Shown one piece after another: positions 7,675-16,922 of a stretch of 35,802 nt of DNA. Under the pieces are notes generated by a model. It saw only the letters and a program-made list of their open reading frames with translations. It was not told the DNA's origin and did not search any database. Numbering within the stretch: position 1 is the stretch's first letter; each line of letters opens with the position of its first letter. The translations under genes were made by a program, and so were the position numbers. Source of the stretch: Prevotella sp. UBA7764 (lineage in GTDB: Bacteria; Bacteroidota; Bacteroidia; Bacteroidales; Bacteroidaceae); assembly GCA_002481295.1 (NCBI GenBank), contig DLDU01000057.1, forward strand, positions 16,454 through 52,255, read 5' to 3'.

Positions 7675-9165
7675 ATGAAACTACAAGAGCTTCTCAAGGG
7701 CATCAAGCCCACCTCTGTCATTGGGGGCGTGGATGCCGACATCACCGGCGTGGACATAGACTCGCGCCAAGTCAAGGATGGTCATCTGTTCGTTGCCATG
7801 AAAGGCACTCAGGTAGACGGCCACCGTTTCATCCCAAAGGCCATTGAGCAAGGTGCCAGTGCCGTGCTCTGCGAAGACCTGCCGGAAGAGAAAGCCGAAG
7901 GCGTCACCTACATTCAGGTGCCTTCTACCGAAGATGCTGTCGGTCATGTGGCTACGCTCTTCTATGGAGACCCGTCGAAGAAGCTCAAACTTGTCGGCGT
8001 GACCGGTACGAACGGAAAGACAACCATCGCCACCTTATTATATAATATGTTCCGCAAGATGGGATATAAGTGCGGTCTGCTCTCTACAGTCGTCAACTAT
8101 ATCGACGGCGAAGCCATTCCGGCTGACCATACCACACCGGATCCCATCGAACTGAACATGCTCTTGGGCAAGATGGTAGAGGCAGGATGTGAGTATGCCT
8201 TCATGGAGTGCTCCAGCCACGCCATCGCTCAGAAACGTATCGGCGGACTGAAATTCACAGGCGGCATCTTCACAAACCTCACTCGCGATCACCTCGATTA
8301 TCACAAGACCTTTGAGAACTATCGCAATGCCAAGAAGGCTTTCTTCGACGGACTGCCCAAGTCTGCTTTCGCCATTACCAATGCCGATGACAAAAACGGC
8401 ATGATCATGGTGCAGAACACAAAGGCTACGGTGAAGACCTACTCCATCCGACAGATGGCTGACTTCCGCGCCCGCATCATCGAGATGCACTTCGCTGGAA
8501 TGTATCTCGATATTGACGGACACGAGGTCGGCGTGCAGTTCATTGGTAAATTCAACGTCAGCAATCTGTTGGCTGTATATGCCGCCGCACGCATGCTGGG
8601 TAAAGATCCAGAAGAGATTCTCGTGATCTTGAGCACGCTCCACAGCGTCAGCGGACGTCTGGAACCCATCCAGTCGCCCAAAGGCTTTACGGCCATCGTC
8701 GACTATGCCCACACTCCTGACGCTCTGCAAAACGTGTTGGGTGCCATCCACGAGGTACTCAACGGCAAAGGACACGTCATCACTGTATGTGGCGCAGGCG
8801 GTAACCGTGATCATGGCAAGCGCCCGCTCATGGCTCAGGAAGCCGTCAAGCAGAGCGACAAAGTGATTATCACCAGCGACAATCCACGCTTCGAGGATCC
8901 CCAGGCTATCATCGATGACATGCTCGCCGGACTGAATGCGCAACAGATGCAAAAGGTCATCAGTATCGTCGACCGCAAAGAGGCTATCAAGACTGCATGT
9001 ATGATGGCACAAAAAGGCGATGTGATTCTCGTCGCAGGTAAGGGACATGAGAACTATCAAGAGATTAAAGGTGTCAAGCATCACTTCGACGATCATGAAG
9101 TATTGCGCGAGATCTTCGGTCTCAATAGCTCTTCACAGGACACCGCCACCAGTTGTGATAAATGA
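7675..9165 (+). CDS. murE: UDP-N-acetylmuramoyl-L-alanyl-D-glutamate--2,6-diaminopimelate ligase
   Basis: Cytoplasmic Mur ligase that adds the third stem-peptide residue to UDP-MurNAc-L-Ala-D-Glu with ATP. The 496-residue product carries the N-terminal UDP-binding domain (D-S-R-Q-V near 29-33), the ATP loop G-V-T-G-T-N-G-K115-T-T, the substrate pocket T-T-P-D-P near 153-157, and the C-terminal S-D-N-P-R motif. D-N-P-R is characteristic of meso-diaminopimelate-adding enzymes (lysine enzymes differ there), so the wall should contain meso-DAP, normal for Bacteroidales. A 138-base leader with a direct TGACCGG repeat but no recognisable promoter separates it from ftsI. Confidence 0.96.
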   Translation: MKLQELLKGIKPTSVIGGVDADITGVDIDSRQVKDGHLFVAMKGTQVDGHRFIPKAIEQGASAVLCEDLPEEKAEGVTYIQVPSTEDAVGHVATLFYGDPSKKLKLVGVTGTNGKTTIATLLYNMFRKMGYKCGLLSTVVNYIDGEAIPADHTTPDPIELNMLLGKMVEAGCEYAFMECSSHAIAQKRIGGLKFTGGIFTNLTRDHLDYHKTFENYRNAKKAFFDGLPKSAFAITNADDKNGMIMVQNTKATVKTYSIRQMADFRARIIEMHFAGMYLDIDGHEVGVQFIGKFNVSNLLAVYAAARMLGKDPEEILVILSTLHSVSGRLEPIQSPKGFTAIVDYAHTPDALQNVLGAIHEVLNGKGHVITVCGAGGNRDHGKRPLMAQEAVKQSDKVIITSDNPRFEDPQAIIDDMLAGLNAQQMQKVISIVDRKEAIKTACMMAQKGDVILVAGKGHENYQEIKGVKHHFDDHEVLREIFGLNSSSQDTATSCDK

Positions 9166-9222
9166 CAGATGCTAAGACTATAAATAATAAGAGTTAAGAC
9201 TATAAACATAAAGAGCTAAGAC

Positions 9223-10491
9223 ATGCTATATTATCTCTTTCGTTTTCTGGAGCAGTTCGGTATTTCCGGCGCACGCATCTGGGGATATATCTCCTTCCGT
9301 GCGTTGCTGGCTCTGATTCTCTCACTGGTCATCTCGGCATGGTTTGGTGAGACGTTCATCAAATACTTAAAGAGTAAACAGATCACCGAGACGCAGCGCG
9401 ATGCCAAGATCGATCCCTTTGGCGTCAACAAGATAGGAGTGCCCTCAATGGGTGGCGTGATCATCATCGTCAGCATTCTCATTCCAGTACTGCTGTTAGG
9501 CCGTCTGCGTAACATCTATCTGATTTTGATGCTCATCACCACTGTGTGGCTGGGCTTCCTCGGCGGCATGGACGACTACATCAAGATCTTCCATCGCAAC
9601 AAGGAAGGACTGAAAGGTAAGTACAAGATCGTAGGACAAGTGGGCATAGGACTGATTGTGGGACTCGTGCTCTGGGCTTCGCCCGACGTGAAATCCAATG
9701 AGAACATCGTGCTCCAGCACCAAGGTCAGGAGGTCGTCGTCAAGCACCGCACCGAAGCACGCAAGACACTGAAGACGACAATACCGTTTGTCAAAGGCCA
9801 CAATCTCGACTACTCATCGGTGATGTCTTTCTGTGGCAAGTATAAAACAGCCGCTGGTTGGATTCTCTTCGTCGTTATGACAATCTTGGTCGTCACCGCT
9901 GTGAGCAACGGCGCCAACCTTAATGACGGTATGGACGGCATGTGCGCCGGCAACTCAGCCATCATAGGCGTGGCGTTAGGCATCTTGGCTTATGTGAGTT
10001 CACACATTCAATTTGCCGCCTACCTCAACATCATGTATATCCCAGGCTCGCAAGAGCTGGTGGTCTTCATGTGTGCTTTTGTCGGAGCGCTCATCGGTTT
10101 CCTTTGGTACAACGCCTACCCTGCCCAGGTATTCATGGGCGACACAGGCTCACTGACCATTGGTGGCATCATCGGCGTATGCGCTGTGATCATCCACAAA
10201 GAGCTGTTGTTGCCGATCCTCTGCGGTATTTTCTTCGTCGAAAGCCTCAGCGTCATCTGCCAGGTATGGTACTATAAGCTTGGCAAGCGGCGTGGCGTGA
10301 AGCAGCGTATCTTCAAGCGCACACCTATCCACGACAACTTCCGTGTGACAGACGAGCAGCTTGACCCCGACTGCAAATACCTGATCACGAGTCCCCACTC
10401 GCCCAAGCATGAGTCAAAGATCACGATCCGCTTCTGGATCATCACCATCATCTTGGCGGCTCTGACCATTATCACGCTTAAGATAAGATAA
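9223..10491 (+). CDS. mraY: Phospho-N-acetylmuramoyl-pentapeptide-transferase
   Basis: Polytopic inner-membrane enzyme that transfers phospho-MurNAc-pentapeptide from UDP to undecaprenyl phosphate, giving lipid I. Family motifs seen are F-G-V-N-K-I-G-V-P-S-M-G-G at 66-78, the D117-D118 pair in G-G-M-D-D-Y, N-L-N-D235-G-M-D238-G, and F-M-G-D307-T-G-S. The 422-residue length exceeds the usual about 360 because of an insertion of roughly 55 residues (about 153-210) between membrane segments. The normally conserved H-H-H motif near the C-terminal cytoplasmic loop is H370-D-N here (T-P-I-H-D-N-F-R). It lies 57 bases after murE; a 192-base gap with a strong hairpin follows. Confidence 0.96.
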   Translation: MLYYLFRFLEQFGISGARIWGYISFRALLALILSLVISAWFGETFIKYLKSKQITETQRDAKIDPFGVNKIGVPSMGGVIIIVSILIPVLLLGRLRNIYLILMLITTVWLGFLGGMDDYIKIFHRNKEGLKGKYKIVGQVGIGLIVGLVLWASPDVKSNENIVLQHQGQEVVVKHRTEARKTLKTTIPFVKGHNLDYSSVMSFCGKYKTAAGWILFVVMTILVVTAVSNGANLNDGMDGMCAGNSAIIGVALGILAYVSSHIQFAAYLNIMYIPGSQELVVFMCAFVGALIGFLWYNAYPAQVFMGDTGSLTIGGIIGVCAVIIHKELLLPILCGIFFVESLSVICQVWYYKLGKRRGVKQRIFKRTPIHDNFRVTDEQLDPDCKYLITSPHSPKHESKITIRFWIITIILAALTIITLKIR

Positions 10492-10603
10492 GGAAGACTG
10501 CTCAAAAAAGGCGAGCCGAAACTATGATATAAGCGGTCCGGCACTTCTATATATATAATAAGGTGTAGCCCCAAAAGAACAGTCTGACCTGTAAAAAACA
10601 AAA

Positions 10604-10634
10604 AGCACTGCTGTCAAACACTGACAGCAGTGCT
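10604..10634. other. Strong hairpin between mraY and murD
   Basis: A perfect 13-base inverted repeat pairs AGCACTGCTGTCA (10604-10616) with 10622-10634 around a 5-base loop. On the plus strand no U-run follows, so it is not a normal terminator for mraY transcripts; the A-rich left flank would give a U-tail only to antisense transcripts. It may cap or process operon mRNA. The rest of the 192-base gap holds an AT-rich stretch near 10550 and nothing else I recognise. Confidence 0.7.
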
Positions 10635-10683
10635 GCAAACAAATAAGATAAAAACCTCGAAAGAGTAAAAACGTAGTTCAGCA

Positions 10684-12015
10684 ATGAAAAGAATCGTTAT
10701 ATTAGGAGCCGGCGAGAGCGGTGCAGGAGCTGCCGTGCTGGCAAAGAAAGAAGGTTTCGATGTTTTCGTATCTGACACTTCTTCGATCAAGGACAAGTAC
10801 AAGAAACTGCTTGACGACCATCAGATCGAATGGGAAGAAGGTCATCACACCGAGGAGAAAATCCTGAATGCCGATGAGGTCATCAAGAGCCCAGGCATCC
10901 CAAAAGAGGCTCCTATGGTGCAGAAACTGATGGCTCAGCACACACATATCATCAGCGAGATTGAGTTCGCAGGACGATATACTCATGCCAAGATGATCTG
11001 TATTACAGGCAGCAACGGCAAGACGACCACCACCTCGCTTATCTATCACATCTTCAAGAGTGCCGGATACGACGTGGGACTGGCCGGAAATATCGGTAAG
11101 AGCCTTGCTCTGCAGGTGGCAGAGGAACCGCACGAGTACTATATCATCGAACTGAGTTCTTTCCAGCTCGACAACATGTACGACTTCCGTGCCAACATCG
11201 CCATCCTGCTCAACATCACGCCCGATCACCTCGACCGCTACGACTTCAAGTTCCAAAACTATGTCGATGCCAAGATGCGCATCATCCAAAACCAGACAGA
11301 GGAAGACTACTTCATCTATTGGAATGACGATCCTGTCATCAAGAAGCAACTCGACAAATACGACATCAAGGCCGTGCAGTGTCCATTCTCAGAACTGAAA
11401 GAGAAGGGGAGTATCGCCTATATCGAGGAAGGACAATACAAACTTGAGTACCCCACTCCATTCAATATGGAGCAGGAGGAACTCTCGCTGACCGGTAAGC
11501 ACAACATCTATAACTCTCTCGCTGCTGGTTTGGCATCCAACATCAGCGGCATCAAGAAAGAGATCATCCGCAAGAGTCTGAGCGACTTCCCGGGTGTGGA
11601 GCACCGCCTGGAAAAGGTTTGCGACGTGGCTGGCGTGCACTATGTCAACGACTCCAAGGCCACCAATGTCGATGCTTGCTGGTATGCGTTGGAGAGCATG
11701 CGCACACCTATCATCCTCATCCTTGGCGGTAAGGACAAAGGCAACGACTACAACGCCATCAAAGAGTTGGTTCAGCAGAAGTGCGTGGGACTGGTTTATC
11801 TCGGTGCCGACAATACGAAGCTCCACAACTTCTTCGATCCGCTGGGCATTCCCGTACGCGACACGCACAACATGAAGGACTGCGTAAAGGCATGTTACGA
11901 CATGGCCCGTCCCGGCGACACCGTTTTGCTTTCGCCCTGTTGCGCCAGTTTCGACCTCTTCCATAACATGGAGGACCGCGGCGAACAGTTCAAGCAACAA
12001 GTCAGAAGTCTGTAA
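10684..12015 (+). CDS. murD: UDP-N-acetylmuramoyl-L-alanine--D-glutamate ligase
   Basis: Second Mur ligase, adding D-glutamate to UDP-MurNAc-L-Ala in the cytoplasm with ATP. The 443-residue product has the N-terminal Rossmann-like UDP-binding domain (I-L-G-A-G-E-S-G at 6-13), the ATP loop C-I-T-G-S-N-G-K113-T-T-T, a central H-D/N-I-T-P-D-H-L-D-R block, and N-D-S-K-A-T-N in the C-terminal part. Length and motif order are typical. The ATG lies 49 bases downstream of a perfect hairpin, and a second hairpin follows the stop. Confidence 0.96.
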   Translation: MKRIVILGAGESGAGAAVLAKKEGFDVFVSDTSSIKDKYKKLLDDHQIEWEEGHHTEEKILNADEVIKSPGIPKEAPMVQKLMAQHTHIISEIEFAGRYTHAKMICITGSNGKTTTTSLIYHIFKSAGYDVGLAGNIGKSLALQVAEEPHEYYIIELSSFQLDNMYDFRANIAILLNITPDHLDRYDFKFQNYVDAKMRIIQNQTEEDYFIYWNDDPVIKKQLDKYDIKAVQCPFSELKEKGSIAYIEEGQYKLEYPTPFNMEQEELSLTGKHNIYNSLAAGLASNISGIKKEIIRKSLSDFPGVEHRLEKVCDVAGVHYVNDSKATNVDACWYALESMRTPIILILGGKDKGNDYNAIKELVQQKCVGLVYLGADNTKLHNFFDPLGIPVRDTHNMKDCVKACYDMARPGDTVLLSPCCASFDLFHNMEDRGEQFKQQVRSL

Positions 12016-12022
12016 AGCAAAT

Positions 12023-12048
12023 GGGCCGGAGGAATATTCACCCGGCCC
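12023..12048. other. GC-rich hairpin between murD and ftsW
   Basis: GGGCCGG (12023-12029) pairs with CCGGCCC (12042-12048) around a 12-base loop that contains the palindrome AATATT. Only two Ts follow, so termination would be weak. It lies 17 bases before the ftsW GTG and could modulate ftsW translation or processing. Confidence 0.55.
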
Positions 12049-12065
12049 TTCAATAAAGATAACAA

Positions 12066-13358
12066 GTGGACAACAAAAAATTTGGAAACATATTCAAGGG
12101 TGACAAAGTCATCTGGATGGTGTTTTTCTTCCTTTGTCTCATCAGCATCGTAGAGGTCTTCTCGGCCTCTTCCGAGCTGACCTACAAAGGAGGCAGCTAT
12201 GTCGCGCCTATCATCAAGCACATAGGGCTGCTTGGGCTCGGTGTGTTCCTGGCTCTCGTCACCCTTAACATCAAGTGCAAGTACTTCAAGATTGCCACGC
12301 CGATCCTGCTGTTCATCTCGTTTGTGACCCTCATCTGGGTAGATTTCGCCGGTCACTCCACCAATGACGCACAGCGATGGCTCTCGATTTTCGGCTTGCA
12401 GTTTCAACCATCTGAGATTGCCAAAGGCACATTGGTACTCGCAACGGCCCAAGTGTTAAGTGCCATGCAGACCGAGCGTGGCGCTGACCGCCATGCCATG
12501 CCCTACATCTTGGTGGTTTGTGCCTTCATCATCCCATTCATCATGGTGGAGAATCTCTCCACCGCAGCCCTATTGTGTTCCGTCATCTTCTTCATGATGA
12601 TCATTGGCCGTGTACCTGCCCAACAGCTTGGAAAGCTCATCGGAAGTGTTGTACTGGTTATCGTTTTAGTGTTTTCTATGGTCATGATCTTTGGGCACGA
12701 CAACGAAGAAAACTCCCCTGAGGGGCAGCTCACGGAACAAGTAGATGGCAAAAAGCCGGTAAAGACCAAGAATGGAGGCATGCTTCACCGATTCGACACA
12801 TGGAAATCGCGCATCGACAAGTTCAGTGACCATGAAGAAATACCGCCAGAGAAAGTCGATCTCGACAAAGACGCTCAGACAGCCCACGCCAATATCGCCA
12901 TTGCTTCCAGTAACGTTATTGGCAAAGGACCGGGTAATTCTGTGGAGCGCGACTTCCTTTCCCAAGCCTTCTCCGACTTCATCTATGCCATCATCATCGA
13001 AGAGTTAGGCATAGAGGGCGCCGCGTTTGTGGCGATGCTCTATATCATCCTGCTCTTCCGAACAGGCCGTATCGCCAGTCGATGCGAGAACAATTTCCCT
13101 GCCTTCCTTGCCATGGGGCTCGCTCTGCTACTGGTCACGCAGGCACTGTTCAACATGTGTGTTGCCGTGGGACTCGTTCCTGTGACAGGTCAGCCGCTGC
13201 CGCTCATCAGTAAAGGTGGTACGTCCACGATCATCAACTGCATCTACTTAGGTGCCATCCTCAGTGTCAGCCGCTCTGCAAAAAAGAAGCCTGAACTTCA
13301 AAAAAGCGCCATCGGGCCAGACAATGCAGCGACCGAAGATAAGGAAACAAATGTATAA
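12066..13358 (+). CDS. ftsW: SEDS-family peptidoglycan glycosyltransferase FtsW
   Basis: Polytopic membrane enzyme that polymerises lipid II at the septum as partner of FtsI. The 430-residue product shows the SEDS signature V-P-V-T-G-Q-P-L-P-L-I-S-K-G-G at 371-385. The presumed catalytic aspartate is D304 in F-S-D-F-I-Y-A-I-I-I-E-E, matching H-T-D-F-I-F-A in E. coli FtsW (D297). Other conserved parts are A-Q-R-W-L near 102-106 and Q-P-S-E-I-A-K at 114-120. The loop at about 211-300, carrying the charged N-E-E-N-S-P-E-G and D-K-D-A-Q stretches, is longer than in proteobacterial FtsW. The start is GTG at 12066; no in-frame ATG gives the full first membrane segment. Confidence 0.94.
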   Translation: MDNKKFGNIFKGDKVIWMVFFFLCLISIVEVFSASSELTYKGGSYVAPIIKHIGLLGLGVFLALVTLNIKCKYFKIATPILLFISFVTLIWVDFAGHSTNDAQRWLSIFGLQFQPSEIAKGTLVLATAQVLSAMQTERGADRHAMPYILVVCAFIIPFIMVENLSTAALLCSVIFFMMIIGRVPAQQLGKLIGSVVLVIVLVFSMVMIFGHDNEENSPEGQLTEQVDGKKPVKTKNGGMLHRFDTWKSRIDKFSDHEEIPPEKVDLDKDAQTAHANIAIASSNVIGKGPGNSVERDFLSQAFSDFIYAIIIEELGIEGAAFVAMLYIILLFRTGRIASRCENNFPAFLAMGLALLLVTQALFNMCVAVGLVPVTGQPLPLISKGGTSTIINCIYLGAILSVSRSAKKKPELQKSAIGPDNAATEDKETNV

Positions 13359-13429
13359 TAAATAGTCATTTGGTACAGAAGAAACAAAATAAAGTAGAAC
13401 AAAAATGATCAAAAGACATTTTTTTTGAT

Positions 13430-13437
13430 TACTTTTG
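13430..13437 (+). promoter_or_regulatory. Candidate internal promoter for murG and downstream dcw genes
   Basis: TACTTTTG fits TAnnTTTG and ends 22 bases before the murG ATG, the same spacing as at rsmH, dgt and gyrB. The upstream 40 bases are A/T-rich with a weak TGAT at the -33 position. It would let murG to ftsZ be expressed apart from the first half of the cluster. Confidence 0.55.
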
Positions 13438-13459
13438 CGGAAAATAAGAAATAGGCGAC

Positions 13460-14575
13460 ATGGAGAAAGAATTAAGAGTCATCATCAGCGGCGGAGGCAC
13501 AGGAGGCCATATCTTCCCTGCAGTCTCTATCGCCAACGCCATCAAAGCCAAATATCCCAGTGCCAAAATCCAGTTCGTGGGTGCTTTGGGACGTATGGAG
13601 ATGCAGCGAGTACCTGCGGCAGGCTACAACATCAAAGGCTTGCCCATCTGCGGTTTCGACCGTAAGCATCTGCTGAAAAACATCGCCGTGCTCTTCAAAA
13701 TCTGGAAGAGTGAGCGGATGGCAAAGAAGATTATCAAAGACTTCAAGCCGATGGTGGCTGTCGGAGTAGGTGGATATGCCAGCGGGCCTACGCTGAACGT
13801 ATGCGCCAGCATGGGCATACCATGCCTCATTCAAGAGCAGAATAGCTATGCCGGCGTCACAAACAAACTGTTGGCAAAGAAGGCCAGCAAGATCTGCGTG
13901 GCGTACGAGGGCATGGAGCGTTTCTTCCCGGCTGATAAAATCATCATGACAGGAAATCCAGTCCGACAGAATGTCGTGGACGCAACCATTTCCAAAGAGG
14001 ACGCAAGAGTCAAGTTCGGACTCGATCCCAACAAGAAGACGATTCTCCTCGTGGGCGGAAGCTTAGGAGCACGCACCATCAACGAGAGCATGCGACAGCA
14101 TCTCGACAAAGTGAAAAGCGCCGACGTGCAGTTCATCTGGCAGACCGGTAAGTACTACAACGCCGAGATGAACCAGGCCGTGAAGGACTTTGGCGACATC
14201 CCCAACCTGAAAGTTCTCGACTTCATCAGCGACATGGGTGCCGCCTATCGCGCCGCCGACCTTGTCATCAGCCGTGCCGGTGCAAGCTCCATCAGTGAGT
14301 TCTGCCTCATCGGCAAAGCCGTCATTCTGGTGCCCAGCCCCAACGTTGCCGAAGATCACCAGACCAAGAATGCCATGGCACTCGTAGATAAAGACGCCGC
14401 CATCTATGTCAAAGATGCAGAAGCTCCTGACTTGTTGCTCGACAAAGCCTTGGAAATTGTTCACAACGATGCCAAGCTTGCATCACTGACAGAAAACATC
14501 AAAAAACTCGGCTTGAAAGACTCCGCCGACGTCATTGCCGACGAAGTCATTAAACTCGCCTGGAGAAAACAATAA
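13460..14575 (+). CDS. murG: UDP-GlcNAc:lipid I N-acetylglucosaminyltransferase
   Basis: Peripheral inner-membrane GT-B glycosyltransferase (GT28) that converts lipid I to lipid II. The 371-residue product has the N-terminal G-loop S-G-G-G-T-G-G-H-I-F-P-A at 10-21, the second loop G-V-G-G-Y-A-S-G-P, E-Q-N-S-Y-A-G-V-T-N-K in the acceptor domain, G-G-S-L-G-A at the start of the C-terminal domain, and the UDP-GlcNAc site R-A-G-A-S-S-I-S-E. Length and motif order are normal. A 101-base gap with a candidate promoter precedes it. Confidence 0.96.
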   Translation: MEKELRVIISGGGTGGHIFPAVSIANAIKAKYPSAKIQFVGALGRMEMQRVPAAGYNIKGLPICGFDRKHLLKNIAVLFKIWKSERMAKKIIKDFKPMVAVGVGGYASGPTLNVCASMGIPCLIQEQNSYAGVTNKLLAKKASKICVAYEGMERFFPADKIIMTGNPVRQNVVDATISKEDARVKFGLDPNKKTILLVGGSLGARTINESMRQHLDKVKSADVQFIWQTGKYYNAEMNQAVKDFGDIPNLKVLDFISDMGAAYRAADLVISRAGASSISEFCLIGKAVILVPSPNVAEDHQTKNAMALVDKDAAIYVKDAEAPDLLLDKALEIVHNDAKLASLTENIKKLGLKDSADVIADEVIKLAWRKQ

Positions 14576-14654
14576 AACGCTTCGGAAGAGACAGTGCTCC
14601 TCTTAAGATGAGACTGCCATCTTTCCAAGATATGCAAATAACTCTTTAAATATC

Positions 14655-16037
14655 ATGGAACTCAAAGATATAAAAGCTGTATATTTCATTGGTGCCGGCG
14701 GCATTGGTATGAGTGCGCTGGCCCGCTACTTCATACATAAAGGTCTCGTTGTGGCCGGTTACGACAAGACTCCTTCTACGTTGACTCAACAACTCGAAAA
14801 AGAAGGCATGGTCATCCACTACAGAGAGAACGTAGATGAGATTCCCCACGCTTGCCGCGACAACAAGTCATGTTTGGTCGTCTATACCCCTGCCATTCCC
14901 GCCGAGCATCAAGAATTGCAATACTTCCGCAACAATGGATTTGAAGTGCAGAAACGCGCTCAAGTGCTCGGCATGCTGACACGCTCTCACAAAGGACTTT
15001 GTGTTGCCGGCACACACGGCAAGACGACTACATCGACCATGTGCGCACACATCATGCATCAGAGCCATGTTGACTGCAACGCTTTCTTGGGCGGCATCTC
15101 CAAGAACTACGGTACAAACTATATCCTCTCCAAGACCAGCGACTATGTCGTTATTGAAGCTGATGAGTTCGATCGTTCTTTCCATTGGCTGCGTCCATGG
15201 ATGAGTGTCATCACCGCCACAGACCCCGACCACCTCGATATCTATGGTACCAAAGAGGCATATCTTGAGAGTTTCCGTCACTACACCGAGCTGATTCAGC
15301 CCGGTGGCGCCCTCATCATCCACAAGAATCTGGAGATGAAGCCCAACGTGCAGGAAGGGGTAAAGACATATACCTATAGCCGCGACGAGGGAGACTTCCA
15401 TGCTGAGAACATCAAGATAGAGAACGGCAACATCACATTCGACTTCATCTCACCCGTGGAAAACGTCACGAATGTGAAGCTCGGACAGCCTGTACCTATT
15501 AATATAGAGAATGGTGTGGCTGCCATGGCACTTGCCCAACTCAATGGTTGCACCGCAGAGGAACTGCGCTACGGCATGAGCACATACCACGGCGTAGAGC
15601 GTCGCTTCGATTTCAAGATCAACGACGACCGTCACGTACTGCTTTCCGACTATGCTCATCACCCCAAGGAGATCCTGCAAAGCGCCAAGAGTCTGCGCGA
15701 GCTCTACCAGGGCCGTAAGCTGACCGCTATCTTCCAGCCGCATCTCTACACCCGTACCCGCGACTTCTACAAGGACTTCGCTGATGCGCTGAGCCATTTC
15801 GACGAGGTCATCCTCACCGAGATCTATCCGGCCCGCGAAGCTCCGATCCCCGGTGTCACATCGCAGCTGATTTACGACAACCTCAAGTCTGGCGTGGAGA
15901 AGAGCATGATCCAGAAGGCCGACGTGCTCAATATGGTCAAGAGCCGCGACTTCGATGTGCTGATCATCTTAGGAGCCGGTGATCTCGACAACATGGTTCC
16001 ACAGATCACACGTATACTGGAAGACAAAAAGAAATAA
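14655..16037 (+). CDS. murC: UDP-N-acetylmuramate--L-alanine ligase
   Basis: First Mur ligase: it joins L-alanine to UDP-MurNAc with ATP in the cytoplasm. The 460-residue product has the N-terminal UDP-binding loop F-I-G-A-G-G-I-G-M-S at 11-20, the ATP loop V-A-G-T-H-G-K123-T-T-T, E-A-D-E-F-D-R-S-F in the central domain, D-P-D-H-L-D-I-Y, and D-Y-A-H-H-P-K-E-I as the C-terminal hinge motif. Motifs and length are typical. It follows murG after 79 bases and precedes ftsQ by 56 bases; I see no promoter or terminator in either gap. Confidence 0.96.
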   Translation: MELKDIKAVYFIGAGGIGMSALARYFIHKGLVVAGYDKTPSTLTQQLEKEGMVIHYRENVDEIPHACRDNKSCLVVYTPAIPAEHQELQYFRNNGFEVQKRAQVLGMLTRSHKGLCVAGTHGKTTTSTMCAHIMHQSHVDCNAFLGGISKNYGTNYILSKTSDYVVIEADEFDRSFHWLRPWMSVITATDPDHLDIYGTKEAYLESFRHYTELIQPGGALIIHKNLEMKPNVQEGVKTYTYSRDEGDFHAENIKIENGNITFDFISPVENVTNVKLGQPVPINIENGVAAMALAQLNGCTAEELRYGMSTYHGVERRFDFKINDDRHVLLSDYAHHPKEILQSAKSLRELYQGRKLTAIFQPHLYTRTRDFYKDFADALSHFDEVILTEIYPAREAPIPGVTSQLIYDNLKSGVEKSMIQKADVLNMVKSRDFDVLIILGAGDLDNMVPQITRILEDKKK

Positions 16038-16093
16038 GGCATCCGGTGCGGTATAGTCCGCGCCGCGTGTCATCCTATACAGTTATCTGAACC

Positions 16094-16906
16094 ATGCGGA
16101 TGAACCGAGGAAAAATCATTCTGGGCACTATCGACTTCATGCTCGCTGCCTATCTTGCCATCGCCTTCGTTGTCTTTGACAAGCCCGATCAAGAGAAGCA
16201 GATATGTACCCAAGTGAATATCAACATTGCCGACGAGGCCACCAATGGCTTCATCACGGCTAAGGAGATCAAAGGTCGCCTGAAAGACAGTGGCCTCTAC
16301 CCTTTGGGCAAGCCCTTGTATACCGTCAACACACGCACCATCGAGGAAATGTTGAAGAGAAGTCCTTTTGTGCAGTCGGCACAATGCTATAAGACACAGG
16401 ACGGACATGTATGTGTCACACTCACACAGCGCATGCCGACTCTGCGCATCAAGTCCATTAATGGTGACGATTATTACTTGGACGACAACAACAGCATCAT
16501 GCCCAACTCGCACTACACGAGCGACCTGATCATCGCCACAGGCCATATCAACAAGTGGTTCGCCCGCAATTATGTGGCCTATGTGGGAGAGGCTTTGATG
16601 GCCAACGACTTTTGGAAGAACCAGATCGAGCAAATCAACATACTGCCTGACAAAGGCATTGAGCTCGTGCCGCGCGTCGGTGACCAGATCATCTATATCG
16701 GTCAACTGCCTGAGACCAACAGGCCCGACAAGCGCAAGCAACTGGTCACTGACTACATCGACCGCAAAATGGACCGGTTGGAGAAGTTCTATAAGTATGG
16801 ACTCTCACAGGCCGGATGGAACAAATACTCCTACATCAACGTAGAGTTTGACAACCAAATCATTTGCAAAAAGAGACAATACGAAAAAACGGAAGAACTG
16901 AATTGA
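16094..16906 (+). CDS. ftsQ: Cell division protein FtsQ/DivIB
   Basis: Bitopic membrane protein linking FtsL/FtsB to the early divisome. The 270-residue product has a short cytoplasmic N-terminus, one membrane segment (about 8-28), then a POTRA-like domain (about 36-105, including F-I-T-A-K-E-I-K and the conserved I-E-E-M-L-K-R-S-P-F-V) followed by the FtsQ beta domain. Sequence identity to proteobacterial FtsQ is low, but topology and the murC-ftsQ-ftsA position are decisive. A second ATG lies two codons downstream (16100), and the choice hardly changes the protein. Its stop is 16 bases before ftsA. Confidence 0.9.
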   Translation: MRMNRGKIILGTIDFMLAAYLAIAFVVFDKPDQEKQICTQVNINIADEATNGFITAKEIKGRLKDSGLYPLGKPLYTVNTRTIEEMLKRSPFVQSAQCYKTQDGHVCVTLTQRMPTLRIKSINGDDYYLDDNNSIMPNSHYTSDLIIATGHINKWFARNYVAYVGEALMANDFWKNQIEQINILPDKGIELVPRVGDQIIYIGQLPETNRPDKRKQLVTDYIDRKMDRLEKFYKYGLSQAGWNKYSYINVEFDNQIICKKRQYEKTEELN

Positions 16907-16922
16907 TAATTACTATTTACGT

